Shown in pieces: positions 51,501 through 60,518 of a DNA stretch of 64,000 bases; within the stretch, counting starts at the first letter, position 1; each line of letters opens with the position of its first letter. A program made the position numbers and the translations under genes. Location of the stretch: assembly GCF_026626335.1 (NCBI RefSeq), contig NZ_JAPNTZ010000001.1, forward strand, positions 558,001 to 622,000, written 5' to 3'. Below the pieces are notes generated by a model. The model made no database searches. It worked only from the letters and a program-made list of their open reading frames with translations, and was not told the DNA's origin. This stretch comes from Paractinoplanes pyxinae. Lineage in GTDB: Bacteria; Actinomycetota; Actinomycetes; Mycobacteriales; Micromonosporaceae.

Positions 51501-52820
51501 TCACGCGCGGCGGCCGGCCACCAGTACCGGCCGCCGCAGGTCCGGCAGGGCCAAAGTGCTCAGTCGCGCCCAGTCCATCTCCGGTAGCGCCACCCGCACA
51601 CCGGGCCGATGCCGGGGCAGCCGCACCCGCAGCGCGGCCGGGCGGATCTCGCACCGCACCGGCACGGGCAGCTCGATAGCTTCCCCGTCGACACCCACCG
51701 GCACGGAGGGGGCGTCCGCGTCGACGACCACCTCGGTGCTCGTGCACCGCATCACCGATCGGCCCCGGCCCCGGCCGCCGACCATCCCGGCCGCCCCGGA
51801 CGCGCCGCGCACGAGCACCGTCAGCACGCCGAGCACCCCGCCGTCGAGCCGGGGGCGGCGGCCCATCCCGGCCAGATCCTCCGACGCGTACGGGTTGTTG
51901 CTGACCAGCACGGCCTGGGGCCCGCTCAGCTCGGGTCCGCTGCCCGCCCGTACGCGAATCGCGCCCTGCTCGCCGGTGAGAGCGGCCGGCAGCAGCCGCA
52001 GCGCGGTGCCGACCTTGTCGTCGCGGTAGGCCGGGCTGCGCACCACCGTGGCGTAGGCCCCGAACGAGACGTTGTTGACGAACGTACGGTCCCCGACCCG
52101 GCCCAGGTCGATGCGCACCTCGACCCCGTCGACGAGGGCGTCCAGGCAGGTCGACGGATCCTGCCGATCCAGGCCCAGGTCGAGCGCGAAGTGGTTGCGG
52201 GTGCCGGCCGAGATGACCAGGAACGGCACCCCGTGCTCGGCCGCGACCCCGGCCACCAGGGCCTGGGTGCCGTCGCCGCCGGCCACGCCGAGCAGGTCGG
52301 CGCCGTCCCGCACGGCCTGCTGGGCCAGCTCCTCGACGTCCACGGCGGGCCCGTCGAGCAGCCGCACCTCGGCCCCCAGGATGCGGGCCCGCTCGGCCAG
52401 GTGGAAACGCTCGACCTTCCCGCCGCCCGACCGCGGATTCATGATGAGGTACGGGCGCCGGGGCGGTGAGGCCTCCCATTCCAGGGGCTCGCGGGCGTCC
52501 ACGTGGAGGGCGCGCCGCCCGGCCGCCACGGCGCCGGCCCACAACAGTCCGAACAGGACGACCGCCCAGACGAGGTCAGCCCGGGCGAACAGGACGGCCA
52601 CGGTCAGCGGCGCGAGGACGACCACGGCGCCGGCCGCCCACCGCCGTACGCCGCGATGGGTCAGGAACCACCAGGCGGCGGCCAGGCCCAGGGCGGCGCC
52701 GCCCAGCGCCACCAGGATCAGGAACAGGCTGCCGCGGAAGCCGGCCGCGGCGAGGACGAGAAGCACGGCCGCGCCCGCGGCGAGGAACGAGAGCCGGGCC
52801 AGCCAACGCCGGGAAGTCAT
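51501..52820 (-). CDS. Diacylglycerol-kinase-like lipid kinase with membrane N-terminus, leaderless
   Basis: A 439-residue protein. Residues 1-100 form about four membrane helices; the rest is a diacylglycerol/sphingosine kinase catalytic domain with YLIMNPRSGGGKVERF (phosphate loop), GVAGGDGTQALVAGV and LVISAGTRNHFALDLG. It should phosphorylate a lipid or lipid-like alcohol at the membrane. ATG 52820 is exactly 35 nt from box 14, with GACGCT at 52832-52827 and no ribosome-binding site. Confidence 0.92.
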   Translation of the reverse strand: MTSRRWLARLSFLAAGAAVLLVLAAAGFRGSLFLILVALGGAALGLAAAWWFLTHRGVRRWAAGAVVVLAPLTVAVLFARADLVWAVVLFGLLWAGAVAAGRRALHVDAREPLEWEASPPRRPYLIMNPRSGGGKVERFHLAERARILGAEVRLLDGPAVDVEELAQQAVRDGADLLGVAGGDGTQALVAGVAAEHGVPFLVISAGTRNHFALDLGLDRQDPSTCLDALVDGVEVRIDLGRVGDRTFVNNVSFGAYATVVRSPAYRDDKVGTALRLLPAALTGEQGAIRVRAGSGPELSGPQAVLVSNNPYASEDLAGMGRRPRLDGGVLGVLTVLVRGASGAAGMVGGRGRGRSVMRCTSTEVVVDADAPSVPVGVDGEAIELPVPVRCEIRPAALRVRLPRHRPGVRVALPEMDWARLSTLALPDLRRPVLVAGRRA

Positions 52821-52854
52821 GCCGCCAGCGTCGTCCCGCTCCCGCCGGTGGTCC

Positions 52855-52871
52855 TCATACCGGCGGGATGA
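52855..52871. promoter_or_regulatory. Island box 14 (TCATAC-CGGCG-GGATGA), divergent
   Basis: Minus: GACGCT and ATG 52820 at 35 nt, leaderless. Plus: AAGGGT at 52894-52899, predicted start about 52906, then a 33-nt leader to the GTG at 52939. Confidence 0.88.
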
Positions 52872-52938
52872 GGCGCGCGGCGATCAGCCGGTGAAGGGTC
52901 GGGGGATCGCAGGGACAAAGGGAACAGGGGGAACCACG

Positions 52939-53781
52939 GTGTCGAACTCCACACGGCTACGGCACCCCGCCGAGCTGCCGTTCTTCGTGTTCATGGTGGT
53001 GCTCAACGTGGCCATCATCTGGTTCATCGTGCAGGCGGCGATCACCTTGCCCTTCCTGCCCGAGCGGTTCCACGACTCCGGGTGGGCGACCACGGTGCGG
53101 TCCGCCTTCATCGGCTTGCTGTTGCTCGTGCCGGGCCTGATCGTCGTCCGCGAGACCCAGCGGGCCCAGATCCGCGGCACCGCGGTCGAGCTGTCGCCGC
53201 GGCAGTACTCGGAGCTGTACGCCGTGGCCGACGATTTCGCGCACAAGCTCGGGCTGCCGCGCCGGCCGAACATCTATCTGGCCAACGGCAACGGCACCCT
53301 CAACGCGTTCGCGGCCCAGGCCACCGGTCACGACTACGTGGTGCTGTCGAACGAGCTGTTCGTGAACCTGTACCAGAACAATCGGGAGGGCCTGCGGTTC
53401 ATCCTGGGTCACGAGCTGGGGCACATCCGGCTGCACCACGTCGCGCTGTGGTATCAGCTCGCGGTGGCCTACTCGGAGCGCATCCCGTTGCTCGGCCCGG
53501 CGCTCTCGCGGCTGCGGGAGTACTCGTGCGACCGGCACGGCGCGCACCTGTGCCCGTCCGGCGCCACCGGCTTAGTGCTGCTGGCCTCGGGCCGCTACAC
53601 CGAGCACACCACCGACGTGGACGAGCTGGTGCGTCAGGGCCGGCGGCTGCGCGGCTTCTGGGTCGAGCTGGCCCAGCTGCCGCAGTCGCACCCGTTCACC
53701 GTCCGGCGCCTGGAACGGTTGTTCCGGCTGGGGTTGCTGCACGGGCGTCTGCGGGGCGCCGAGTCCGAGACGACGGTCTGA
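52939..53781 (+). CDS. M48 family zinc metalloprotease
   Basis: A 280-residue membrane protease of the M48 group. Two N-terminal helices (FFVFMVVLNVAIIWFIVQAA and FIGLLLLVPGLIVV) precede the catalytic domain with FILGHELGHIRLHH near residue 158 (HExxH zinc site) and LREYSCDRHGAHL, holding the third ligand region. Relatives degrade misfolded membrane proteins, consistent with a stress island. GTG 52939 follows CAGGGGGAA. First of three co-directional genes ending at 54469. Confidence 0.92.
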   Translation: MSNSTRLRHPAELPFFVFMVVLNVAIIWFIVQAAITLPFLPERFHDSGWATTVRSAFIGLLLLVPGLIVVRETQRAQIRGTAVELSPRQYSELYAVADDFAHKLGLPRRPNIYLANGNGTLNAFAAQATGHDYVVLSNELFVNLYQNNREGLRFILGHELGHIRLHHVALWYQLAVAYSERIPLLGPALSRLREYSCDRHGAHLCPSGATGLVLLASGRYTEHTTDVDELVRQGRRLRGFWVELAQLPQSHPFTVRRLERLFRLGLLHGRLRGAESETTV

Positions 53782-53806
53782 TCGGAGCGGGGGAGGGACG
53801 AGTCCG

Positions 53807-54025
53807 ATGACTGACGCGACCTACCAGGTCCGGGTGTCCGGGGTGCTGCCCGACGAGCTGCTCGACGAGCTGCGCGACCTCACCGTGAGCGTCGAGCCGC
53901 CCGAGACCGTGCTGCACGGCTCGCTGCCCGACCAGTCGGCGGTGGTCGGGCTCATCTCGCGCATCCACGGGCTGGGTCTGCGCCTGATCGAGGTGCGCCG
54001 GCTGCCCGCGGACGAGGACGTCTGA
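53807..54025 (+). CDS. Small hypothetical protein
   Basis: A 72-residue acidic soluble protein (TYQVRVSGVLPDELLDELRD, then IHGLGLRLIEVRRLP), which looks like an ACT-like or ferredoxin-like alpha/beta unit. Family not recognised. GGGGGAGGGA precedes the ATG; it lies 25 bp after the M48 gene and 6 bp before the next gene. Confidence 0.82.
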   Translation: MTDATYQVRVSGVLPDELLDELRDLTVSVEPPETVLHGSLPDQSAVVGLISRIHGLGLRLIEVRRLPADEDV

Positions 54026-54031
54026 GCCGTC

Positions 54032-54469
54032 ATGCGCGCGCTCGTCGCTGTTTCCGTGCTGCTGGTCGTTCTCGCCCTGGTCCGGGAAGTGCGGGCGCGG
54101 CGGCGGTTCGCCCAGGACGGGCCGTCCTTCCGGTGCCGGTTCCGGCGGGTCTACGGAGAGGCCCCGGCCGGTTGGCCGGGCCTGCGCCGGCTCTGGACGC
54201 GGCCCATGTGGGCCCGCTGGAGCGGTGACGTGCTGGTCGTCCGGCGCGGCCCGGTGCGCGATCGCACGCTGCGGCTGGCGGCCAAGGTGCAACCGGTCGG
54301 GGTGTACGTGCGGCCCCGCACCGCCGACCTCTCGGTGCGCCTGTCGGTCGGCGGCGCCATCGTGGAAATGACCGCCGCGGCCGAGGCCCGGCTCGAACTG
54401 GTCGGGCCGTACCTCGCCGCGGCGGTCAGCGATCTGCCGAAGCCCCCGGCCGGGCTCTATCCCTTGTAG
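54032..54469 (+). CDS. DUF2550-like membrane-anchored protein
   Basis: A 145-residue protein with one N-terminal helix (ALVAVSVLLVVLALV), then a basic soluble domain with FRCRFRRVYGEAPAGWPGLRRL and WARWSGDVLVVRRGPVRDRT. The order of helix and RGPV-type segment resembles the DUF2550 family of actinobacteria; this is a tentative match. Its end overlaps the convergent dipeptidase gene by 13 bp. Confidence 0.75.
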   Translation: MRALVAVSVLLVVLALVREVRARRRFAQDGPSFRCRFRRVYGEAPAGWPGLRRLWTRPMWARWSGDVLVVRRGPVRDRTLRLAAKVQPVGVYVRPRTADLSVRLSVGGAIVEMTAAAEARLELVGPYLAAAVSDLPKPPAGLYPL

Positions 54470-55788
54470 CTCCGCAGGAACAACGCCTCGGCGGTGGCCA
54501 GGGCGGCGATCTCGGACGGGTCCACGCTCTCGTTGGGGGCGTGGATCAGCGCGAGCGGCTCCTCGACCCCCATCAGGATGATCTCGGCGTCCGGGTAGGT
54601 GTCGGCGAAGACGTTGCACAGCGGGATCGAGCCGCCCTGGCCGAGCGTGGTCATCTCTCGCCCGTACGCCGTCCGCATGGCCGCCGCCAGCGCCTGGTAG
54701 GCCGGTCCGCCCGAACGCGCCTCGAACGGCTGCCCGAGCGCCTCCTCGTCGACCCGCACCCGCACGCCCCACGGCGCCGCCGCGTGCAGGTGGGCGACGA
54801 GCGCGTCCTGCGCCTTCACCGCGTCCGTGCCCGGCGGCACCCGCAGGTTGAGCCGGGCCCGGGCGTGCGGCTGGATCGCCGCGGCCGAGCCGACCACCGG
54901 CGGGCAGTCGAGGCCGAGCACGGTGACGGCGGGCCGGGCCCAGATCATGTCCGACACCGAGCCGTCGCCGAGCAGGCTCACCCCGTCGAGCAGCCCGGCG
55001 TCGGAGCGGAAGGCGGCCGCCGGGTAGGGCGCGCCGGTCCAGGACTGGCCGTTCTCGAGCCCGGCGATCGTGGTGTTGCCGGCCCTGTCGCGCAGGCTCG
55101 CCAGCATCTGCACGAGCGCCGCCAGCGCGTCCGGGGCCGCCCCGCCGAACATGCCGGAGTGCAGTTCCCCGGCCAGCGCCTCGACCGTGACGACCACGTT
55201 GACCAGGCCGCGCAGGGTCACCGTGGCGGCCGGGACGCCGACCGCGGCATTGCCGGTGTCGCAGACCAGGATGGCGTCAGCCCGCAGCAGATCCGGGTTG
55301 GCCGTCACGAAGTTCTCGAGGCCGCCGGTGCCCTGTTCCTCGGAGCCTTCCACGATCAGCTTGAGGTTCACCGGCACGTCGTCGCCGAGGGCCCGCAGCG
55401 CGGTGAGGTGCATGACGATGTTGCCCTTGCAGTCCGCGGCCCCACGCCCGTACCAGCGGCCGCCGGCCTCGGTGAGCTCGAACGGCGGCGTACGCCAGGC
55501 CTTCTCGTTCAACGGCGGCTGCACGTCGTAGTGCGCGTACAGCAGCACGGTCGGAGCGTCCTTCTCGGACGATCGCCGTTCGCCGTAGACGGCCCGGCTT
55601 CCGTCGCTCGTCTCGTGCAGGCCGAGGCCGGTGAGCCCGGCCTCGGCGAAGTGGTCGACCACCCACCGGGCCGCGCGGGCGCACTCCTCGGGCGGGTACT
55701 GCCGGGGGTCGGCGACCGACGGGATCGCCACCAGGGCGGCCAGGTCGTCGCGGGCCCGGCCCATCAGGGAATCGATAAGGTCACGCAT
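54457..55788 (-). CDS. M20 family dipeptidase
   Basis: A 443-residue zinc peptidase of the M20 (CNDP/PepV-like) family. Metal ligands and catalytic residues are in place: LLYAHYDVQPP (His), GRGAADCKGNIVMH (bridging Asp), VEGSEEQGTGGLENF (Glu-Glu), LVCDTG (Asp) and ALIHAPNESVDPSEIAAL (His). The dimerisation insert is present. Cytoplasmic cleavage of dipeptides is expected. Its start overlaps the preceding gene by 8 bp; last gene of the minus operon 58936-54457. Confidence 0.94.
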   Translation of the reverse strand: MRDLIDSLMGRARDDLAALVAIPSVADPRQYPPEECARAARWVVDHFAEAGLTGLGLHETSDGSRAVYGERRSSEKDAPTVLLYAHYDVQPPLNEKAWRTPPFELTEAGGRWYGRGAADCKGNIVMHLTALRALGDDVPVNLKLIVEGSEEQGTGGLENFVTANPDLLRADAILVCDTGNAAVGVPAATVTLRGLVNVVVTVEALAGELHSGMFGGAAPDALAALVQMLASLRDRAGNTTIAGLENGQSWTGAPYPAAAFRSDAGLLDGVSLLGDGSVSDMIWARPAVTVLGLDCPPVVGSAAAIQPHARARLNLRVPPGTDAVKAQDALVAHLHAAAPWGVRVRVDEEALGQPFEARSGGPAYQALAAAMRTAYGREMTTLGQGGSIPLCNVFADTYPDAEIILMGVEEPLALIHAPNESVDPSEIAALATAEALFLRSYKG

Positions 55789-56206
55789 CGACGGCTCCGG
55801 TCTTGAGGTCGCCGGCGATCCGCTGCAGCTCGTCCAGGTGCTGCGGGCAGTAGACCTTCATGATGGCCAGCTGGCCCTTGAGCACGTTGTTGCCGGCGAT
55901 GACCGGACGCTGCCCGGGGCCGGCGGCGCCGTTGGTCAGCATGCCGTAGAGGGTGCTGCGGCGCAGCGCGTTGCCCGGGTCGGCGCAGACCGCGCCGCCG
56001 TCGTCGCCCAGCACGCGGGCGATCTGATCGGGGGCCGGCGCGCGCAGGCCGGCCGAGACGAGTTCCGCGTTCAGGCGTACGGCCTTGGCCTCGGCGTCCT
56101 GGTCGTCGTCGTCGCCGCTCGTGAAGGTGAACAGCGCGACGCCGGTCAGCAGCAGGAAGGCGACGCCGAGGACCAGATAGGTCACCGGACGGGTGTTGTG
56201 CATCAT
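55781..56206 (-). CDS. Membrane-anchored extracytoplasmic protein
   Basis: A 141-residue protein with one N-terminal helix (TYLVLGVAFLLLTGVALFTF), an acidic stretch (SGDDDDQDAEAK) and a small helical extracytoplasmic domain with two cysteines (AVCADPGNALRR and VYCPQHLDEL) that could form a disulfide. Family not recognised, possibly DUF732-like. Coupled to the APC gene (ATGA overlap) and to the dipeptidase gene, so it may assist peptide or amino-acid handling at the envelope. Confidence 0.8.
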   Translation of the reverse strand: MMHNTRPVTYLVLGVAFLLLTGVALFTFTSGDDDDQDAEAKAVRLNAELVSAGLRAPAPDQIARVLGDDGGAVCADPGNALRRSTLYGMLTNGAAGPGQRPVIAGNNVLKGQLAIMKVYCPQHLDELQRIAGDLKTGAVDA

Positions 56207-57624
56207 GAGACCGGAACCTTCCAGGAGGGCTTACGCAGCTTGAGGAACAAGTAGGGCACGAGCAGGCCGAGCCCGAGCGCCCCGCCGGCCACGATCACCA
56301 GGTAGACGCCGACGCTGCCCGACCCGAACTGCGACGGCGGGATGAAGCCGATGAGCAGGGCGGCCAGCGAGGCCGCGAAGCCGACGCCGCACAGCGAGGT
56401 GAGCATCGGGGCGCGGTAGCCGCGCGGGTGCTCGGGCTGGTTGCGGCGCAGGCGCACAGCGGCCACGAACATCAGCAGGTACATGATCAGGTAGACCTGG
56501 GTGGTGATCACCGAGAAGATCCAGTACGCGCTGGAGACGTCCGGGATGAACGCGTAGGCCAGCGCGATCAGCGTGGTCACCAGGCCCTGCGTGACCAGGA
56601 TGTTCTGCTGGACGCCGTGCTTGTTCAGCCGCTGCAGGAACGGCGGCAGATAGCCCTCCTGGCGCGAGATCAGCAGCAGGCCCTTGGACGGCCCGGCCAG
56701 CCAGGTCAGCATGCCGCCGAGCGACGCGGCGACCAGCATGACGCCCAGGATAGGGGTCAGCCACTGCGAGTCGAAGGCGGCGAACACCGCGTCGAACGCC
56801 TGCATGACGCCGGCGGTGAGCGACAGCTGGTCGGCCGGGACGATCCAGCTGATGGCCAGCGCGGGCAGGATGAAGATGACCAGCACCAGGCCCATCGACA
56901 GGAACATCGCGCGGGGGAACTCGCGGCCCGGGTTGCGCAGCGACGAGACGTGTACGGCGTTCATCTCCATGCCCGAGTACGACAGGAAGTTGTTGACGAT
57001 CAGCACCAGGCTGGACAGCCCGGCCCAGGCCGGCAGCAGGTTGCTCGCGGCCATCGGGGCGGCCGATTCGTTGCCCTGCCCCAGGAAGGCGATGCCCAGG
57101 ATGACCAGCAGCGTCCCCGGGATCAGGGTGCCGATGATGAGGCCGCCGCTGGCCAGCCCGGCCACGCCGCTGGTGCCGCGGGACGAGACCCACACGCCGG
57201 TCCAGTAGCAGACCATGATGACGATCGCGGTCCAGACGCCGCTCGCCGCGAGGTCGGGATCGATGACGTACGCCAGCGTGCTCGCCACGAAGCCGAGCAG
57301 GCTGGGGTAATAGAAGATCGTCATGGCGAACTGGCACCAGACGGCGAGGAAGCCGAGCGGCTTGGACAGCCCCTGGCTCACCCAGTTGTAGACGCCGCCC
57401 TCCCAGCCCGAGGCCAGCTCGGCCGAGACCAGGGCGGTCGGCAGCAGGAAGACCAGGGCCGGCACGACGTACAGGAAAATGCTGGCCAGACCGTAGACGG
57501 CCATCGTCGGCGCCGGTCGCAGGCTGGCCACCGAACTCGTTGTCATCAGCGCCAGGGCCACCCAGGAGATGTAGGCGACCGTCCGCCTGGTTCGCACACT
57601 TGTTTCGTCCGGCACCGTGCTCAT
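56203..57624 (-). CDS. APC family amino-acid antiporter (GadC-like)
   Basis: A 473-residue transporter with about twelve helices. The region around SGWEGGVYNWVSQGLSKPLG resembles the glutamate:GABA antiporter GadC and related APC exchangers, and LAGPSKGLLLISRQEGYLPP is typical of that branch. No glutamate decarboxylase gene is present, so the exchanged amino acids are unknown. ATG 57624 overlaps the stop of the ThrE-like gene. Box 15 lies 64 nt upstream, giving a second promoter within the operon. Confidence 0.9.
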   Translation of the reverse strand: MSTVPDETSVRTRRTVAYISWVALALMTTSSVASLRPAPTMAVYGLASIFLYVVPALVFLLPTALVSAELASGWEGGVYNWVSQGLSKPLGFLAVWCQFAMTIFYYPSLLGFVASTLAYVIDPDLAASGVWTAIVIMVCYWTGVWVSSRGTSGVAGLASGGLIIGTLIPGTLLVILGIAFLGQGNESAAPMAASNLLPAWAGLSSLVLIVNNFLSYSGMEMNAVHVSSLRNPGREFPRAMFLSMGLVLVIFILPALAISWIVPADQLSLTAGVMQAFDAVFAAFDSQWLTPILGVMLVAASLGGMLTWLAGPSKGLLLISRQEGYLPPFLQRLNKHGVQQNILVTQGLVTTLIALAYAFIPDVSSAYWIFSVITTQVYLIMYLLMFVAAVRLRRNQPEHPRGYRAPMLTSLCGVGFAASLAALLIGFIPPSQFGSGSVGVYLVIVAGGALGLGLLVPYLFLKLRKPSWKVPVS

Positions 57625-58892
57625 GCCGCTTCCTCTCTGCGCGTCGAAGATCTGCCCGCATCATCGGCGCGTGCGGATGACCGCACCTCATCCCGGGAGA
57701 GGGATGCCGCGGCGACCACCATGCCCACGGCGATGGCGATCAGGAGCCCCACCATGTCGGCGACACCGGTCACGCCGCCCACCTCGTCGCCGCCGATCCA
57801 GCTCTCCAGCCCGCGCAGCCCGTGCGAGCCCGGAGTGAGCACATAGAACGCGCCCAGATACAGCACGTACGCCGGAGGCAGCCCCGGCCGGCGGCCGAGC
57901 AGCAGCGCGGCCAGCGTCATCGCGATCGCGCCGAAGAAGGTGCCCGCCGGGTCGCCGAAGGCCCGCGTGCCCAGCTCGGTGACCCCGGCCGTGAGCAGCA
58001 CCAGACCCAGCGCCCACGGGAAGTCACGCGGCGCCATCGAGAAGGTCAGCATCACCCCGATCGCGAACAGCACCCAGCCGCCCCACACCAGCAGCGGGCC
58101 GAGGTTCCCGGGTACGGTCGTGTCGAACAGGTCGCTCGCCGGCGCCCGCAGCAGGACCGCGGCCACCAGGGCGCCGAACGCCAGCACGAGCAGGACGACC
58201 ACGCTGTAGACCAGGCGGGCGGCGCCGGCGGTCATCCGGTTGGTGGCCAGCTCGAGGGCGGCGGCGCTGATGGCGTCGCCCGGGATGAAATAGAACAGCG
58301 CGGGCACGATCAGCTGGATCGGGCCGCCCTCGATGAACCCGTGCTCGGCCAGCGTGAGCACGATCCCGGTCACGACCAGCGAGGCCAGGAACGGCGAGAC
58401 CAGCACGACCCGGCGGTGCGTGCCGCCCGCCACCACCAGCAGGCCGACCAGCAGCCCGGTGAGCGCCGAGACGGCAACCTGCTGCGAGGTGGCCTGCACC
58501 GAGATGCCGAAGCCGACCGTGAAGCAGACCAGGCCGGCCACCTGCCACGGCTTCGACCAGCGGGGTGGCATCGCCCGGATCGCCGCCAGCCGCCGGGACG
58601 CCTCGGCCGGCGGCACGGGACGGCGGTGGATGTCGGCGACCAGCCGCTTGAATTCCGACACCTGGTGCAGCGGGGGAACACCCGGTTCCCGCGCGTACGA
58701 CCGGGTCCGCCCGCCAACCGTGACGATGGCCGAGTCGGCCAGGAACGTCACCTCCACCGAGTGGCCGTACCGCGCGGCGATGTCCCGCACGACCGCCTCG
58801 CAGCGCATCGTGCCCTCGAAGCTCGAGCCGAGCAGCCAGTCGGTCAGGTCGCCGAGCAGGTCGACCACCTCGTCCTCGGCCGCCCTGGTCAC
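57621..58892 (-). CDS. ThrE-type threonine/serine exporter family protein
   Basis: A 423-residue membrane protein with both halves of the ThrE fold: an N-terminal soluble part with YGHSVEVTFLADSAIVTVGG, followed by about ten helices including GLLVGLLVVAGGTHRRVVLV and FIPGDAISAAALELATNRM. ThrE exports threonine and serine in corynebacteria. The GTG at 58892 is the likely start; it overlaps the stop of a 15-codon frame from ATG 58936 (GTGA). No in-frame ATG is nearby. Heads the minus operon. Confidence 0.88.
   Translation of the reverse strand: MTRAAEDEVVDLLGDLTDWLLGSSFEGTMRCEAVVRDIAARYGHSVEVTFLADSAIVTVGGRTRSYAREPGVPPLHQVSEFKRLVADIHRRPVPPAEASRRLAAIRAMPPRWSKPWQVAGLVCFTVGFGISVQATSQQVAVSALTGLLVGLLVVAGGTHRRVVLVSPFLASLVVTGIVLTLAEHGFIEGGPIQLIVPALFYFIPGDAISAAALELATNRMTAGAARLVYSVVVLLVLAFGALVAAVLLRAPASDLFDTTVPGNLGPLLVWGGWVLFAIGVMLTFSMAPRDFPWALGLVLLTAGVTELGTRAFGDPAGTFFGAIAMTLAALLLGRRPGLPPAYVLYLGAFYVLTPGSHGLRGLESWIGGDEVGGVTGVADMVGLLIAIAVGMVVAAASLSRDEVRSSARADDAGRSSTRREEAA
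57688..57704. promoter_or_regulatory. Degenerate island box 15 (TCATCC-CGGGA-GAGGGA), inside a coding region
   Basis: Perfect distal half-site, poor proximal half. It lies in the 3' end of the ThrE-like gene and faces the APC gene: GATGAT at 57665-57660 is 23 nt away, predicted start about 57653, 29-nt leader with GAGGAAG. Confidence 0.55.
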
Positions 58893-58936
58893 TGCGCAGC
58901 TCTCCGGAGCGCCCGGTACAGCACGGTGTCGGTCAT
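58889..58936 (-). CDS. 15-codon leader peptide frame
   Basis: A short frame, MTDTVLYRALRRAAQ, whose ATG is 36 nt from box 16 with TAGCGT at 58948-58943 in the -10 position, and which lacks a ribosome-binding site, as at the other leaderless starts. Its TGA overlaps the GTG start of the ThrE-like gene, so ribosomes entering at the leaderless ATG would terminate on the main start codon and could re-initiate. Alternatively a base error joins the two frames. Confidence 0.55.
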   Translation of the reverse strand: MTDTVLYRALRRAAQ

Positions 58937-58971
58937 GCCCGGACGCTAGGGCCGGAGCGTGGCCCGCGTAT

Positions 58972-58988
58972 TCATCCCTCGCGAAGGA
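58972..58988. promoter_or_regulatory. Island box 16 (TCATCC-CTCGC-GAAGGA), divergent
   Basis: Perfect left half-site and a 4/6 right half. Plus: GACGCT at 59012-59017 and ATG 59025 at 37 nt. Minus: TAGCGT and ATG 58936 at 36 nt. Rightmost box found. Confidence 0.65.
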
Positions 58989-59024
58989 TGCCCCGGCCGC
59001 CCGCGCCCGGAGACGCTTCACGCC

Positions 59025-60518
59025 ATGACGCAGACCGGAGTGCGGAAGTCGGCCGGGCTGGGCGTGCTGCTGGCGGCCTGCATCTCGGCGCTCGTCGTCA
59101 ACGCCAACACCTCGGCCGTGACCATTCTGCTGCCCGCGATCAGCGCCGACCTGGGCGCGCCGATCGATCAGCTGCAGTGGGCGGTCACCGGCTACATGCT
59201 GGTCGGCGCGGCCGTCATCGTCACGTCGGGCGCGCTGGGCGACGTCTTCGGCCGCCGCCGCGTCTTCGTGCTCGGGCTGCTGCTGTTCGTGGCCTCGTGC
59301 GTCGTCATTGCGCTGGCCCAGGGTGGCGCCGGAGTCATCATCGGCCGGCTGATCCAGGGTGCGGCCGGATCGACCATTCTGGCCTGCGGCATGAGCTTGC
59401 TCTCGGTCGACTCGTCCGGCGCGGGTCAGATGAAGGCCATCACGTTGTGGGGCGCCGCCTCGGCCGTGGGTGCGGCGGCCGGGCCGCTGATCGGCGGCGT
59501 GCTGGTCGACGCGGCCGGCTGGCAGGGGCTGTTCTGGATCGACGCGCTCGTCGCGGCCGCCTGCGTGCCGCTGACCGTGCTGACCGTCAAGGAGTCCCGC
59601 GACCCCGACCGGCCGCGCTCGATCGACGTGCTCGGGACCGTGCTGGTGGCGGTGGCGCTGGTGCCGCTGGTGCTGGCGCTCAGCGAGGGCAGCAGCTGGG
59701 GCTGGTTCTCGTGGCCCGTCCTGCTCTGCCTCGTCATCACAGTGGGCGGGACGGTCGGATTCGTCGCCGCCGAGCGCCGGGCCACGGCTCCGCTGGTCGA
59801 CCTGAGCCTGCTGCGCAACCGGATCCTGGTCGGGGCGACGCTGGCCATCCTGCTCGTGGCCGGGGCCATCAACGCGCTGATGTATCTGCTCAGCCTGTAC
59901 TTCCAGGACCCGGCCGCGTTCGCCCTGAGCCCGCTGCAGGCCGGTCTGGCCACGCTGCCCGCGGCGGCCGCCATGATCGCCATCACCCCGGTCATCACGC
60001 CGCTGGCCGTGCGGATCGGCAGCCGGGCCGCGGTCGCCCTCGGGTTCGGCTTGGGCGCGGTGGGCTTTCTCATCCTGTTCTTCGTGACGGCCTCGTGGAC
60101 GTACGCCGGGTTCATCGGGCCGCTGATCGGCATCGCGGTCGGGCTGGGCCTGGCCAACGGGCCCGCCTCCTCGGCGTCGACCGCGGCCGTCAGCCCCGAG
60201 CAGGTGGGCGCGGCCTCGGGCATCTCCAACATGGCCCGGTACGTGGGCGGGTCGCTCGCGGTGGCCGCGGCGGCCACGGTCTCGACGGCGGTGACCGACG
60301 CCCGGCGGGCGGCCGGAGAGTCGGCGGCCGAGGCGCTGGCGGCCGGCTTCTCGCGGGCGTCGCTGCTGCTGGCGGTCATGTCGGCCCTCGGCGTGGCCCT
60401 GCTGCTGCTGATGGGCCGGCACCGCGGCGGGCGGGTCGAGGCGGTTCACCGCTCGGCCGCGGCCGCGTCGACCAGCCACACCATCCCTGTGGTCACAACG
60501 GGAGGTTCCAGGTCATGA
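59025..60518 (+). CDS. MFS transporter, DHA2 family
   Basis: A 497-residue major facilitator with about fourteen helices, typical of the DHA2 drug exporters. Signatures: ITILLPAISADLGA in the first loop region, GALGDVFGRRRVFVLG (loop 2-3), and helix-5 motif AVGAAAGPLIGGVLV. Substrate unknown; by context it may export a peptide or amino-acid derivative. No ribosome-binding site is seen and the ATG is 37 nt from box 16. First gene of a three-gene operon to 62517. Confidence 0.93.
   Translation: MTQTGVRKSAGLGVLLAACISALVVNANTSAVTILLPAISADLGAPIDQLQWAVTGYMLVGAAVIVTSGALGDVFGRRRVFVLGLLLFVASCVVIALAQGGAGVIIGRLIQGAAGSTILACGMSLLSVDSSGAGQMKAITLWGAASAVGAAAGPLIGGVLVDAAGWQGLFWIDALVAAACVPLTVLTVKESRDPDRPRSIDVLGTVLVAVALVPLVLALSEGSSWGWFSWPVLLCLVITVGGTVGFVAAERRATAPLVDLSLLRNRILVGATLAILLVAGAINALMYLLSLYFQDPAAFALSPLQAGLATLPAAAAMIAITPVITPLAVRIGSRAAVALGFGLGAVGFLILFFVTASWTYAGFIGPLIGIAVGLGLANGPASSASTAAVSPEQVGAASGISNMARYVGGSLAVAAAATVSTAVTDARRAAGESAAEALAAGFSRASLLLAVMSALGVALLLLMGRHRGGRVEAVHRSAAAASTSHTIPVVTTGGSRS

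Noticed and set aside
57661..57680. Another possible box, TCATCG-N8-GGATGA
   Set aside because: The spacer is 8 bp instead of 5 and no start lies at the standard distance; the neighbouring 57688 site fits the geometry better.
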